Assembly: GCA_965153455.1 (NCBI GenBank)
Contig: OZ234504.1
Location: forward strand, 10,602,001 to 10,666,000
Source of the DNA: Sphagnum compactum
Taxonomy: Eukaryota; Bryophyta; Sphagnopsida; Sphagnales
Reading direction: 5' to 3'
DNA length: 64,000 bases
Shown: positions 45,984 to 57,313 of the stretch, piece by piece
Layout of the letters: each line of letters starts with the position of its first letter
Numbering within the stretch: the stretch's first letter is position 1
Notes under the pieces: model-generated
Told to the model about the DNA's origin: nothing
Database searches by the model: none
What the model saw: the letters and a program-made list of their open reading frames with translations, nothing else
Program-made: the position numbers and the translations under genes

Positions 45984-47699
45984 ATGGAGCCAGGAGGGCA
46001 CAGTAAAGCTAAATCAGAGTCTCAGCGAGACTCAGGTCAAGGTGGGGAAGCCTCCGACACGGGGTTGCCACCACAACTCATTCAACAGTATCAGCAAGCG
46101 GAATCGAGGGCCTTAACGGGTTATGGCTCCTCGTCGCGTTTAGAGCAGCAACAACAACTACAACAACAACATGATGCAGGCCCATTGGCACAAGCCATGG
46201 CAGCAATGGGTGGTCAGGGCATGGGAGGAGCAGGAGGGTCATCGCAGATGGATGTAACAGCTTTGGCTATGGCAGCGGGCATGGGTCGAGAGTACGGCGC
46301 CGAAGGACAATCTAGTCGGTCTTTAGTTCCTATGGGTGGTGGCACGTCCATGGCTCGCGGACAACAGCAGGAATCGCTGGGAGCTGGAACATCTGGAGAA
46401 CAAGTGGCGGCCAAAAAAAAGGCTCCAAAGCGTCCATCAACCAAGGATCGCCATACTAAGGTCGACGGACGAGGTCGACGCATACGGATGCCAGCTACAT
46501 GTGCAGCGCGCATTTTTCAGCTGACTCGCGAGCTGGGACACAAGTCAGATGGAGAGACTATTGAGTGGTTGCTGCGGCATTCGGAGGCTGCAATTATCGC
46601 AGCAACTGGAACAGGCACTCTTCCAGCTTCTGCGTCATCTATAGCTGGACCACTGCGGGGCTCAGCGAGCATGCAAGCCGCAGCAGCAGCAGCAGGTGGA
46701 AGAGCTGCATTGCAAGGCAACATAGGCTTCGCTGGAACTTCCAGACCACCGTCAGAGCTGGAGTTGACTAGCGCGCGCATACAAGAGCAAATGCGGAGTA
46801 GAAGTATTGAATGGGGCATGCCAAGTGCGGAGGAAAGAGCCACGGATGTAACAAGAGGAGCTGCTATGGGGGCTAGCACGGGCGCCCATGAAATGATGCA
46901 AGGCTTCCAGGCTCACGAAGCTGCTGGTTTGGTTGGGGCCCCTTCAGAAATTGGGGAAGGCAGCACGGATACATCGAGGAAGCGGCCTCGAGCCGGTCCG
47001 CTCACTCGTCTCAAGGAAGAAACAGAACCTACAAGGTCACTGCAGACATCACCAACCAGACAGTTATCTATGCAACAAGGTGGAGCTGCAGGTGGGTCGT
47101 CGAGCATGATGCAGCCAGCAATGTGGGCTGTAGCTTCTGCTGTGCCAGGAGTGCCCAGCGGAATGAGCGGTAACATGCCTGGCACCGTTTGGATGCTACC
47201 AGTGAGCGCGGGTCAATCAACTTCGGGGGTGATGCAGGCAGGTCCATCTGAGCAACACATTTGGTCGTTTCCCTCATCTGCTGGACAGTATCGCATGGTT
47301 GCACCTGGAGGAACACCAATACAGCTAGGCCCACTAGGGGGTGCAGGAGGAGGAGGAGGCAATGTGTCCTCTGCATCAACCATGACTCTCATGCCTCGGA
47401 GTAATGTACAAGGGGAAATGGGGTTAGAATTGCAGGGCGGCTATATGCAGGCCAGTCATCACATGCCACTAGGTTCTATGCATTTACTACAGCAGCAAGC
47501 TGCTGGGGTTCGGCAACTACATCCACCCACTGGCTTAGGCCTAGGAGGCCCGGATCAAGGACAGAATTTAGGTATGTTGGCAGCACTGCAATATGCATAT
47601 CGTAACTTGCAGAATCCTGATCCGCAGAGGCCGATGCAGGGCTCAGAGCCCCATCAACAACAAGGGGATAGTGGGGATGACCCAACTGGTTCTCAATAG
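45984..47699 (+). CDS. Class I TCP transcription factor (PCF type), single exon, 571 residues
   Basis: A plant-specific bHLH-like DNA-binding factor; class I TCPs bind GTGGGNCC-type sites and act in cell proliferation and development. The TCP domain is at about residues 145-205: basic part [20 protein letters not shown], then [39 protein letters not shown] and TGTGTLPA. The short basic region and the [16 protein letters not shown] helix mark class I, nearest the TCP8/14/15 group. Before it lie Gln-rich (QQQQ near residues 55-65) and Gly/Met-rich stretches; after it are Ala-rich (QAAAAAAGG), Gly-rich and Gln-rich low-complexity segments, usual for activation regions. The frame is open from ATG 45984 to TAG 47697-47699 with no intron, common for TCP genes. 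The protein is longer than most angiosperm class I members (250-500 residues). An internal frame read on the other strand (46214-47379) is a shadow. It appears intact and functional. Confidence 0.95.
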   Translation: MEPGGHSKAKSESQRDSGQGGEASDTGLPPQLIQQYQQAESRALTGYGSSSRLEQQQQLQQQHDAGPLAQAMAAMGGQGMGGAGGSSQMDVTALAMAAGMGREYGAEGQSSRSLVPMGGGTSMARGQQQESLGAGTSGEQVAAKKKAPKRPSTKDRHTKVDGRGRRIRMPATCAARIFQLTRELGHKSDGETIEWLLRHSEAAIIAATGTGTLPASASSIAGPLRGSASMQAAAAAAGGRAALQGNIGFAGTSRPPSELELTSARIQEQMRSRSIEWGMPSAEERATDVTRGAAMGASTGAHEMMQGFQAHEAAGLVGAPSEIGEGSTDTSRKRPRAGPLTRLKEETEPTRSLQTSPTRQLSMQQGGAAGGSSSMMQPAMWAVASAVPGVPSGMSGNMPGTVWMLPVSAGQSTSGVMQAGPSEQHIWSFPSSAGQYRMVAPGGTPIQLGPLGGAGGGGGNVSSASTMTLMPRSNVQGEMGLELQGGYMQASHHMPLGSMHLLQQQAAGVRQLHPPTGLGLGGPDQGQNLGMLAALQYAYRNLQNPDPQRPMQGSEPHQQQGDSGDDPTGSQ

Positions 47700-50222
47700 T
47701 TGCAGTATACTACTCGGTGGTGACGTGTTCACAAGCGGGCTGTTGGTGATTAAAGCCTGATCGATCAGCTTTGGTGTCTCGATCAACTTAGAGTGTCATT
47801 AAATTATTTGCAGCACAAACAAGATCAATCTTGCAGCAGGTATAACAAGCGTACATCAACTCCAGGTTTTTCGGCTCTGGATTCCATAAGCTGAGTTGCA
47901 TCTAGTAGATGCACTTTTGTCATACATTTCATAGATTACAACGTAAACAAGATCATCAGCATGGTTAATCTAGCAGGTGGGTGTGGGTACGAGAGAGAGG
48001 TTGTACAGTGTTCATCCAGCAAGGGCACAAAGTGCGTGTTTGAGCAAAATAAGATACTGATCACCACACGTGCATGCATGATGCACACATCTCCAGGGAG
48101 AGCATGAAACATGGTCCACAATTAAATTCTAGCCTGGGCTGCAAGCATGCAGCAGGCTGTGTGGCATGCGTTCTACCGATCAGCGATTGTCCCGCCCAAC
48201 CCTTGCCTTGAGAGTTCTTCTTCATCCTCCCCTCCACAGCGAACTGTGGCCAGGGTGCTAGGACAGCTCTTGTAATTAAAATTCATTGGCCCAACAAAAA
48301 GGGTCCAAAGGTTCGCTAGCAAAAGAGTATATTAGACAGATCCTCTCGTGTTGTATCAATTGCATATGTAAGTACTTAGGGAATTCTTTGTTTGTGGCAC
48401 ATGAGCGCGAATCAGTGTAGTGGCATAATAACAACAGTGTCAGGCAAGCACGGCAGAATTTGCCAATAACTCTTTTGATTGCCTGATTCATGACGACAGA
48501 TGATCCTCACTAGACTTTCCTCTCTCCTAGTAGTCGTAGAACGGGGTTTCCTCAATTTGAAAACAGCATCTTGGTGGTGCGGCAGTCTCATCAGGCAATT
48601 TCTTTGTCGGTGCCCATGTCTCAGTTTATCTTGTGTATGGCCTCCAGCAGTCTTTGTGACATTTGTGGTCACCCGCATCAGATAATTACCAATGCTCGAT
48701 CAGTTTTGCTTGTAGGGTGGCACATTCGATCTGTGTCGCTCCTTTCTCCCTACAAAATATTACTTCTCTCTGGAGACTGTCTCGGATCTTTTCTGAGGAT
48801 TAAGGTTCCTATTTTGGTTAATTCTCCTGAATTGACACTGCAGGGAGGTTCCTACAGAATAGTTTTCTCCATGCAGTTGAACATTAAATTACACATCCTG
48901 GTTGATCCATTCAAAGGACAGAAAAATATGTTTTGTGCGTGTTTCTGTTGCATAACAGAAACTGCATACTAGCATGGTATGCTTAAGCTGGGGTGGTCTC
49001 TTCCCTATCTATGGCATTTTAGGATGTTTCCAAGGCCTCAGGAGAATTGACTCCTGCTAATGCTATCTTTGAGCGGCTTGTGAGATAGATCTCTCAAAGC
49101 TTCAAAAGAAACCACTTTCACAGTTCACAACGAAGTTCGATGAAATTATTCATAATGTGCAGAGGAACCAAAGCAATTGAGACCACAAAATGTGGTGAAT
49201 TATGGATCGGGTGGCCAGAAGAGGCTTGCAAAGAAGAAATAGGATTCAAATGATGTGAAGGAAGATTGGTCAAGTTCTAATGTCTATTGATTCAGTACTC
49301 CTGTTCCCAGCAAGCTTGAATAAGGTAGAAAATGGCTCTATACCAGCCTCTGTCTGTCCAGGCTGCACATGTCCCCTTGGGTGGATTGGATTGCATTTTG
49401 TAATTATGTGAAGTCTTTCCTCCTTCCTTCATGACCAGCCTGCCCTTTGTTTCTAAATAAATCCGTTGACTCTAAGACAGGTCGTTGTGCGTTTCTTCGT
49501 ATCATACATAGTTTGGCTTTTTCCAGACAAAGTTCATAAAGAGCTGATCTCGTACATTGCTTTGGCAAGCAATAAGTGAGGGTGCAGCAGGGACACAGAC
49601 ATGAGGAGCCTGTCATCAGGACCTGTCTAATAACGAGGGGAGAAAAAGGGGTCGGTGGCCCTGGACTCTCGGGAGTATCAAACATGTAGCTAGCTAGCTA
49701 GCTCCATCACATGCAGGTTATTGAACCATGAATGCCCCCACCCGTTGTACATGCAAGATCTAATGACAGTAAATTCCAACAAAAAGTGGTCAAGTTTCCC
49801 ACACCCCGGCCCGGCCCCAACCACTGGAGTCCAGTAAAGGTTCATTGACACGGACTGACATGCCCATGTTAGCGGCAGCTCTTTTGTTTTATCCAAGCAA
49901 GTCTTCATCATGTCTTCGAAATTTTTTACAGACCCGTCCCAATTATAAAAAATTCACGGACAGTTCAAAGATGGCGCTTGTCTGTACAAGTAGAGTGCTT
50001 CTCCAGAGAGGTGGAATGGAATCTATGCCTTTCATATAAGGCTTCTTATATACCCTCGTACATTCAGAGAATTGCGAAAACAAAGACTCTATCCGAAAGC
50101 CTATGTCACTTGGCACCAAGAGTGACGTAGACGTAAATACTTGTGAGCAAGCCAACGATACACCTAATAATCTCTGAGGAAGTCTGGATACTGTTCTGTA
50201 TTGAATCTTTCAGTATGAATGT

Positions 50223-50270
50223 GGGCCGGTGGGGGGGGGGGGTGTGTGGTGTGTGCGGGGAGCGCGGGGT
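50223..50270 (+). repeat. G-rich tract with (GT)n, possible G-quadruplex
   Basis: A run of 12 G (50231-50242) is followed by GTGTGTGG, GTGTGTGCGGGG, AGCGCGGGG, giving at least four G-runs within 48 bp on the plus strand. Confidence 0.7.
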
Positions 50271-51496
50271 AACTACTTTTCAAATTTTCACTTCTTGCTA
50301 TAGTAAGTTCATCTGAGTGCGCTAGATCGATACTCTGGATGTATCTGCTGAACTCTCATGCTAGCACCAAGCCTTGTTTAGGACAGATTCCTGGAAAAGC
50401 AATCGACATTGGTTTCTAAAGTTTTAGGCAGATGCCTACAGAACTTCTGAAACAGGCTCCCTGAAAAATAATGCAAGCATTCCCCCCCTCTCTTGCAGAC
50501 ATTTTCTATGACACTTTAGTGACAAGTCTACCTTACCCTCATTACCCATGATCCCTCCCACTAAATTATTAGCCTGAAATGTACAGCACCACAGGCAGGG
50601 AGTGGGTGGTGGTTCCAGAGCCTCATGAGTCATCACCAACAACAACCAACAGCAGACAGAATGGTTGATTCTTTTCAAAAAGTTTAGAAAAGATCTGGTA
50701 AGCTGGGCCGGTAGGCATAATATAGCTTCAAATCCAACGACACCAAGAAATTATACACTGGAATTTTGTTCAATTAGCGGGTTCCACTACTTACCACTAC
50801 TTATGATTGTGTTGAAAAAGCTGTGGGGGAACTAATAAGCGTGCAGTTGCGGCCATTCCTTTACAGCAGGCTGGGTAGTTGTTATTATTACATATGTCCT
50901 GAAATACTGTCAGTCAGGCATGAAAAAGCAGCAGGTCCAGAAGCTCCAGCACAGCATAGCACACCGCCCGAAGCCCTCCGCGCCCCTGACAACCCTACTC
51001 CAGTCCTCCTGCTGCTGCCTTATCAGAGATCCCTTCCTGTATTATTGCTGTGCTAAAGTAATGACGGATTGCATTAATGTGCCCTCTGCCAGAAACTTCG
51101 AACTCGGCAAAGAGAACAAGTGTTGGTCGGGTATTTGATTTTGTTAACAACGGCCGGTTCCAGTTTTGAAAAAGTTCAGAATGAAAAGGACCACCGGTTT
51201 CCAGTTATCTCAAAAGCCTGAAAGAACAGGCAAAGAACGGAGGGGGTTTTCTTTTGGAGCGGGTGGGGGCGGGCCGAGAATTTCTACTACCCACCCAACA
51301 GTGAAGCGAACCTTGGCAGTCCTCTCTATTGATAGGATGGGCAGCTTATAAGAACATTTCAAGTTTGCAAATGCCCTATCGTATTAGAGCAGCTTGGATG
51401 AACCTTTTGGGTTCTCATCTATGCCCTAAAATGTCTTTTGAGAAATTATTCTGTAGCCAGCACATTCCAGAATGTAATGGTTTCCATGATTTGCAC

Positions 51497-51560
51497 AATG
51501 GGCATGCGGATTTACAAAATGGGGCATGTGGATTTTCAGACTGGGCATGTAAATTTTGAA
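51497..51560. repeat. Short tandem repeat of about 23 bp, three copies
   Basis: AATGGGCATGCGGATTTAC, AATGGGGCATGTGGATTTTC and ACTGGGCATGTAAATTTTG follow each other. Confidence 0.7.
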
Positions 51561-52479
51561 CAATGGTTAGCTCAATTAGATCAAAGGAGACCTATCCATC
51601 GTGCTTTGTAAGGATCTCTTTCCACTAGGCTTTTGTGAACACATAGTTTACTACGATCAAAGTAGCCTAATAAAATAGTTACTGATATGGAGCCCTGTTT
51701 TTTACATGGAGAGGCACTTCCATAAAAATGCTGCAATTGAGTTAGAAATCTACAAGTAATTAATGTTAAGAATGTTGGGAACATTTCATATGCAAGGAAC
51801 TTTATATGGAACTGAACGGAATATGATCAAAGGTTGATTCACAGGTTGACACATCTAGATGGAACAAATGTAACAAAAATGTGGTCTTGGGGTAGATATG
51901 TGATCAGAGCAACTTAATGGAAAGAGATCCTTAATGGAACTAAAAAGAGGTAGAACAGGCCACAAGAAAGCAATTATGTATTAGGTCATGGCCATTGGGA
52001 GAATCCAGTGGAAAATCAATGAATAGGTGGCGGCAACAAGCCAGATCTCAACATGTCTCATGTCATTATTGGCACTTGGGGGAGAGATTCTACTACATCG
52101 TAGGAACTTTGGAGACCATTTGTTAGACTAAGCGATGTACTATGCAGGGTTTCTTTTTCTATGTATAGTTTGTAACATAAGTAGCAAGGGTATGTGTGAA
52201 GGCAAAGCCCATATGGCTATTTGTTGAAATAAACGGTGTGATGTATGTGGTTATGCTGCAAGAGGAAAAAATAAAATTTGGCAAAGAGTTTTGAATTGGT
52301 AGAAGCAACTTGTGGTTCCTACTTATACATTTTAGTGGACAAAAGTAGGTTTCAAGCTTATACATTTATTCAAGTTTTAGATTTTCAACACGCAAATTGG
52401 TTTGAAAAGAGAAGTATATAGATCTAAAATATCCTTTGAAAGTGGTTAAGAAGCCCATGAAACAAATGTATCAAGTTCT

Positions 52480-53085
52480 TCGATGTATAGTAATGTCATT
52501 TGATCAAACTCAAATGAGCTGCAAAAGAGGATTCACAATTTGGTTGTACCCAATATTGTGGGTAAATGATCCCAAAAGCATTCATTAATTCATGGTTCTA
52601 AACTTGTGCTCTAACTCAATGACCGATATATCACATGTAGTAGTGCATTGGGCCTTCACAATAAGATAGCTATTTTAAAGCCCTCATGAGTGATTAGAAA
52701 ATGAATGTTAGTCAAAGGATCAATAAAATGAACCATGTGGGATTGTCCCATAATCCAAAAAGCCAACTATTCTATGGCATCATTGAAGTTGGTTACCCAA
52801 TCTTGCACAATCCCACAAGATATGTTTGCAACCACATTAATAAACTTCGAAAAGCTTCTAGCTTGGAAGGAGGTATATGAATCTCCATACTTTTTGTACA
52901 AGTTCACTTAATAAATTGACATATAGTCATAAACATCACATCTTTGGCCTACACAAAGTTCAACAAAACATTAACAAATTCCAGCATGGGCAAAATACAT
53001 GGCAAGCCTAGGATCATATCAATGTCACATAAATTCAACAAATTGTCCTTGGCCGATTCCACTAAACTATAATCAATTGCCATCT
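52480..53085 (-). pseudogene. Decayed minus-strand gene remnant, hAT/zinc-finger-protein-like
   Basis: A coding sequence can be followed right to left through several frame changes and stops: MAIDYSLVESAKDNLLNLCD (near 53080), MILGLPCILPMLEFVNVLL, VNLYKKYGDSYTSFQARSF (near 52890), AFWIMGQSHMVHFIDP, and YPQYWVQPNCESSF (near 52520). The order LGLPCI.PMLE ... DLY..Y.D..TSFQ ... GI.YPQYW recalls the long transposase-derived zinc-finger proteins (hAT or DUF4371-like) common in plant genomes. The assignment is from memory of the pattern and is tentative; the decay is plain. Confidence 0.45.
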
Positions 53086-53861
53086 TAATAATAAAAAATC
53101 TTGTACTATTTCCCAACATGTTTTAAAGGATGAAATATGTTGATCAGTCTTGTTTTCACATTTTAAAGAACCTTCAATCCTTCAATTCTATTATTTCAGC
53201 AAGTTTGGTGAATTCAAGATGACTTTTTGCAAAACTAAAAAAATATATGTGCAACTAATGTCTATTTATCCAACTTAACTTATGTGGTTTAGTAGCATGG
53301 AAATTACAACTTTCATTTTTTTCAAATAACTAAAAAAGTAATTAAAGGCCTCATTCCTAGCTCACAAAAATGTTTTAATGTTTTTTTCACCTTTTTTTCA
53401 CTATCAATGTCATTACATATCAAAGCTATTAGCCTTGGCCTTGTCACGTCACATCAGTCACATTTGTTTTGATGTTGACACAACTCTGCATCATGTCAGT
53501 TTAAGGTCAACTTAGGGTCAAGCTATGCTAAGTATAGTATTTTTTGTATTAAGAGTAATATAGTTACCCCTGTAGACATAACACATGTAGACTATATGTA
53601 AAACGTTACCATGTGGAACCAACATGTGCACTCTTAATTGAATAATGCTTAAGAACTCATTAAATGCCACAAAAAGAAAATTTTGTTGTATTTATTAAAA
53701 AAATAAAAAGATTTTAGCTATCTATTTAATTAACTACATTGATCTCAACAATTTGTGACATCATGAGTAACTAATCTCAACTCCATCCAGATTACAACTA
53801 AAATTTTATCTCAATATATTTAACTCTATCCATGGATCGATTAAATTTATCCACCTTTATC
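53086..53861. other. AT-rich non-coding DNA
   Basis: I see nothing that can be supported as a feature here. Confidence 0.4.
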
Positions 53862-54300
53862 AAAATAGTGATCACCCATGTCCAAGAATGTAACCAAATT
53901 TATTCACCCATGTCCAAATAATGATTGTTGGGTTGTCTAAGAATGTGACCAAATTTGTCCATTTGTATCCAAATAATGAATGCCATTGTCTAGGAATGTG
54001 ATTGAATTTGTCCAAAAGTGCAATTGAATTTCAATCATCTCGACAAATGATCACCCTTGTCCAAGAATGTGGCCAAATTTCTATCACCTCAATGAGCAAT
54101 TGCCCTTGTCCAAAAAATGATCACCCTTGTCTAAAAGTGTGACCAAATTTTGGTCGCCAGAATGAACAATCGCCCCTGCTCAAGAGTGTAACCGAATTTG
54201 TCCACCCTTATCCAAGTAGTGATTGGTCTTGTCCAAATAGCAATCGACCTTATCAGATATTTAAAGAGTGCGACCAAATTTTGATTACCCTAGTGAATGA
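53862..54300. repeat. Degenerate tandem array around TGATCACCCTTGTCCAAGAA
   Basis: About eight imperfect copies of a 45-65 bp unit with CACCCTTGTCCAA, AATGTGACCAAATTT and AATGATCA/AGTGATTG follow in tandem. Spacing varies because parts of units are lost or doubled. Confidence 0.75.
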
Positions 54301-54489
54301 TCATGGGTAATGTCATCACAATTAGTTTTAACTCCAATTCCTCGACAAAATTGAACCTGAGTGTAAATTGGCGACTGTGTAAAACACAATTGCCTTCGTG
54401 GGTGGAGCAAGGGTAGAAGGCAAACTTGAGCTAAACACAAGGACAAGGGGTCATTTGGGTGCCATCATCAACCAACACTGTGCCTGCTT

Positions 54490-54850
54490 TGTATGGTTCG
54501 AGTTGGCAAGGTGGACATGGTGAAATTCGCAAAGTGCGAATTGAGAACTTTGATTAAGTGCCTTTGTACATTAAGTTTGTTGGAAAAAAGTTGAAAATGA
54601 AGGATAATTATGAGGTCCAATGCCTACTTTTTGTGGAAGCATTACTTTGTTCCACCAATCATCCTAGTGTTATAAAGTTTTATGCCACCCATGAAAAAAA
54701 GCCATGGAGTCATACTAATTGTGGTGGAACATAAGCATGCTTAAGGAGATGTTGAAGTACCTTGATAGCCAAAACTAATCCTTCAACAATTGGGAGTTTT
54801 TGCGAAGGTGCTAATGGTAGATTTTACCGAAACCAATATTTTACCGAAAT
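54490..54850 (+). pseudogene. Protein-kinase-like domain remnant
   Basis: The plus strand reads WQGGHGEIRKVRIENFD (a glycine-rich-loop-like GxGGHG segment, about 54510-54555), then YIKFVGKKLKMKDNYEVQCL and VEALLCSTNHPSVIKFYATH (about 54635-54695), then CGGT and a run of stops. The pattern GQGGHGEVRKVRI ... EALACP.NHPGVIKF is one I know from divergent Ser/Thr-kinase-like genes of mosses and ferns. Only the N-lobe is traceable, and a TAA already lies between the parts. Confidence 0.45.
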
Positions 54851-57058
54851 TTTACTACAATTGAAATTTCCCTACCGAATTCTCCCTACCGAATTTCCTT
54901 TATTGAAACTGATTTTACTATTGGTTTGAATTGTGTATCTTTAAGACTAATTTTTTTGGGATTAGGCTAACTACATGTTCCATCATTTCTAACTTCTTTC
55001 TTGGAGGTATTTAAAATTTTGTCCCTTTGTGGACTATATAAGAGAATATTTTTTGGAGTAAAATTATTTTTTTCTACCATACTTTTGAACATAGAATTCT
55101 ATGTGTGTAGTTTTTCCTTCATATGCTTTGAATATTCTGACTTTTTGTGTGCAAGTATTCTTCCTTGCATGTTTGCTTCAAATTTCTTTCTGTAGACAGT
55201 TTATGAGGCTATCCTACTAAGATTTGACAGTCTCGTTTATGTTAAAGTTTTTTGCTTACCTAAGGAGGGTAATAAGATTTTATCTTCGATGCTCCCTTAT
55301 TTTATTCCTTTCAAAACCTAATAGTACATTGGATGGCCTTAACATTTGGCAACCATATCGTGGATATTGAATTATCAATCCTATTTGGACAAATGTTGGT
55401 TAAAGCTGAAGCAAAAGTAGACTACACTATCCATTTTGCACATCACAAAGCAGAAATTTAGTACCTCTTATTATGGCAATGTTTCCTAACTCTAATTAAT
55501 AAGGAAATTATAAAGGGGCTCATATTTATAATATCCATTGTTATAGGAAGTTAATAACAAAAAATGAACACAAAATGAACATCTTCTGGTCTTTGGGGGA
55601 CTTTCAAATTTGTGTTTCATCTTGTGTCATAGTCCATAAACATTTAAAAATGGACTCGTAACTCTTGGAATATTAAATGAAATTTGTTATGGTACTCTAC
55701 CATAAGCTATACGACTAAAATGGAAACAAAATTCTTATTGGGGGTTATTAGGGACGTGATTACAAATGGGAATAATCATTTAAGTACTTTTGAGAGCCCC
55801 ATAATTCGTTATCCTATTTTCAATGTCAAAAATTTGAATTTGATGGAAAAAAATTCGTTCAGAATATTCAATAATGTATTAAGAAAAGAGGGCAAAAACT
55901 AGTTCTTGCAAAAAACTGATTTTTGATTGATATATTTATTGTGAAAATTTTGATAACATTAAAACTATGCAAAAATGGACCCCTATCGTGCCACTTTTGT
56001 TCCATTTTAGCTTGCTTTCACTTGTTATTTGACTCTACTAAAACAAATCATGGATTAATTACTGTTGTTGTTTGAAATTTTTGTTAAAAAAACCAAAATA
56101 ACTTGTAGATTACAACTTTTTTGTAGTCATTTATAGTATGCCAACAGTGTTGACAAGAAGTATGAAGAAAAGAATGGAGCAAGTTTTGCAAGAAAGTGTT
56201 AAAATATACCACGTAAATAACCCGAAACGGGTGGAGCAACCCAAGATCAACCCAAAGGAGGTTGTGGCCTTTCTCAATGTGGAGCAAAATGAATTGGAAC
56301 ATATTACCAAAAATACCAAACCCTAGAAATTGTACAACCTACCAGAAAACATCCACTGAAATTGCAACACATCAAGACCAAATTGGAAACTCCATGGGAA
56401 CCAATTTGGGACCCTACCAAAAAAAAAGTTTTTGGGACCCTACTTAAAAAAAACTTTTTGGTACCATGAGACCATTGTGACAAGTCCACATGCCAAAAAA
56501 GGCGAAACTGATCAATTCTAGAGGTGAATTGATGAATTGTGTTAGTTTCAAGTGAAGGAGCCTCCTAATGAGGAACGAAACATGTAGTCCTTGAAGATGA
56601 ACATTTCAGATGAAGAAAATTTCCATCAAGTAATTTCAATAACCCTTGTTTTTAACATTCATGCTTCTCCTCATGCATTTCCAGCTTGTATTTTTTATCA
56701 AAGTTTGGATCACTAGACAAACAATTGTCCTTATTGATCTAGTAATGTTTTATTTTTACAAACCGTATTGACAGATCATAAACCTTATCCAATATTTACC
56801 TATTCAAAGTTTAGTTCCGAATCTTTAGAATTCAGTTTATCCTACAGCACTACCAAATGTAGCTTGTAAATAGCCAATTATTCCACCTATCTCTGTTCCA
56901 TTTACCGAAAATTTCATGGAACAAAATTTGGTAAGTTTTCCAAATTTAATGTATCTTCATGTTTGGTCCTATATACACCATATTTTGGTTCTAGTTATGG
57001 GGGCATAGGGAGTGTTTGTACAATGTGGCCTCTATGTTCGATCCCTTAGCTAACCCCA
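54851..57058. other. AT-rich DNA with short open frames
   Basis: A run of CTACCGAATTT-type short repeats lies at 54825-54905. The frame 56138-56326 (+) encodes a basic 62-residue peptide (MKKRMEQVLQESVKIYHVNN) of unknown kind. No other gene is supported. Confidence 0.35.
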
Positions 57059-57313
57059 CTACATCACTAAAGTCAGAATCTCTTGTGGGGCTTCCACCTT
57101 TGTCCCTTCATTCTTCACTTCAAATCGAACCTTGGTGACCTCTTCCACATCTACGTCTCCCTTTTCCACCTCAACTTGGTCCTTAGTGACCTTTTCCACA
57201 TTTCCATTTTCCTTTTCCACCTCAACTTGGTCCTTTGTGACCTCTTCCACATTTGCATCTTCCTTCACCTCAACTTGGTCCTTAATGACCTCTGGCCCTT
57301 CAATATTACCCAC
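57059..57313 (-). other. Minus-strand frame encoding EEVTKDQVEVEK repeats
   Basis: An 84-codon frame has three to four copies of an acidic unit (VEEVTKDQVEVEKE and variants), matched at DNA level by a ~57 bp repeat around TTTTCCACCTCAACTTGGTC (plus strand, about 57128-57295). It is low complexity, with no domain; it may be the remains of a gene or of a retroelement polyprotein. The same strand has other open pieces at 59016-59255 and 59540-59812. Confidence 0.35.

Larger units (their letters stand above)
47700..52479. other. 3' flank of the TCP gene and intergenic DNA
   Basis: No gene is recognised. Frames at 48571-48972, 49404-49685 and 50823-51351 lack known motifs. A (TAGC)n run lies at about 49687-49703. 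The base composition changes from balanced to AT-rich after about 51400. Confidence 0.4.

Noticed and set aside
46214-47379. Minus-strand open frames of 90-120 codons
   Set aside because: They lie inside the TCP coding region and reflect its GC-rich codons.
57128-57295. A CRISPR-like regular repeat array
   Set aside because: The repeats are contiguous, degenerate, keep an open frame and have no unique spacers; the genome is a plant's.
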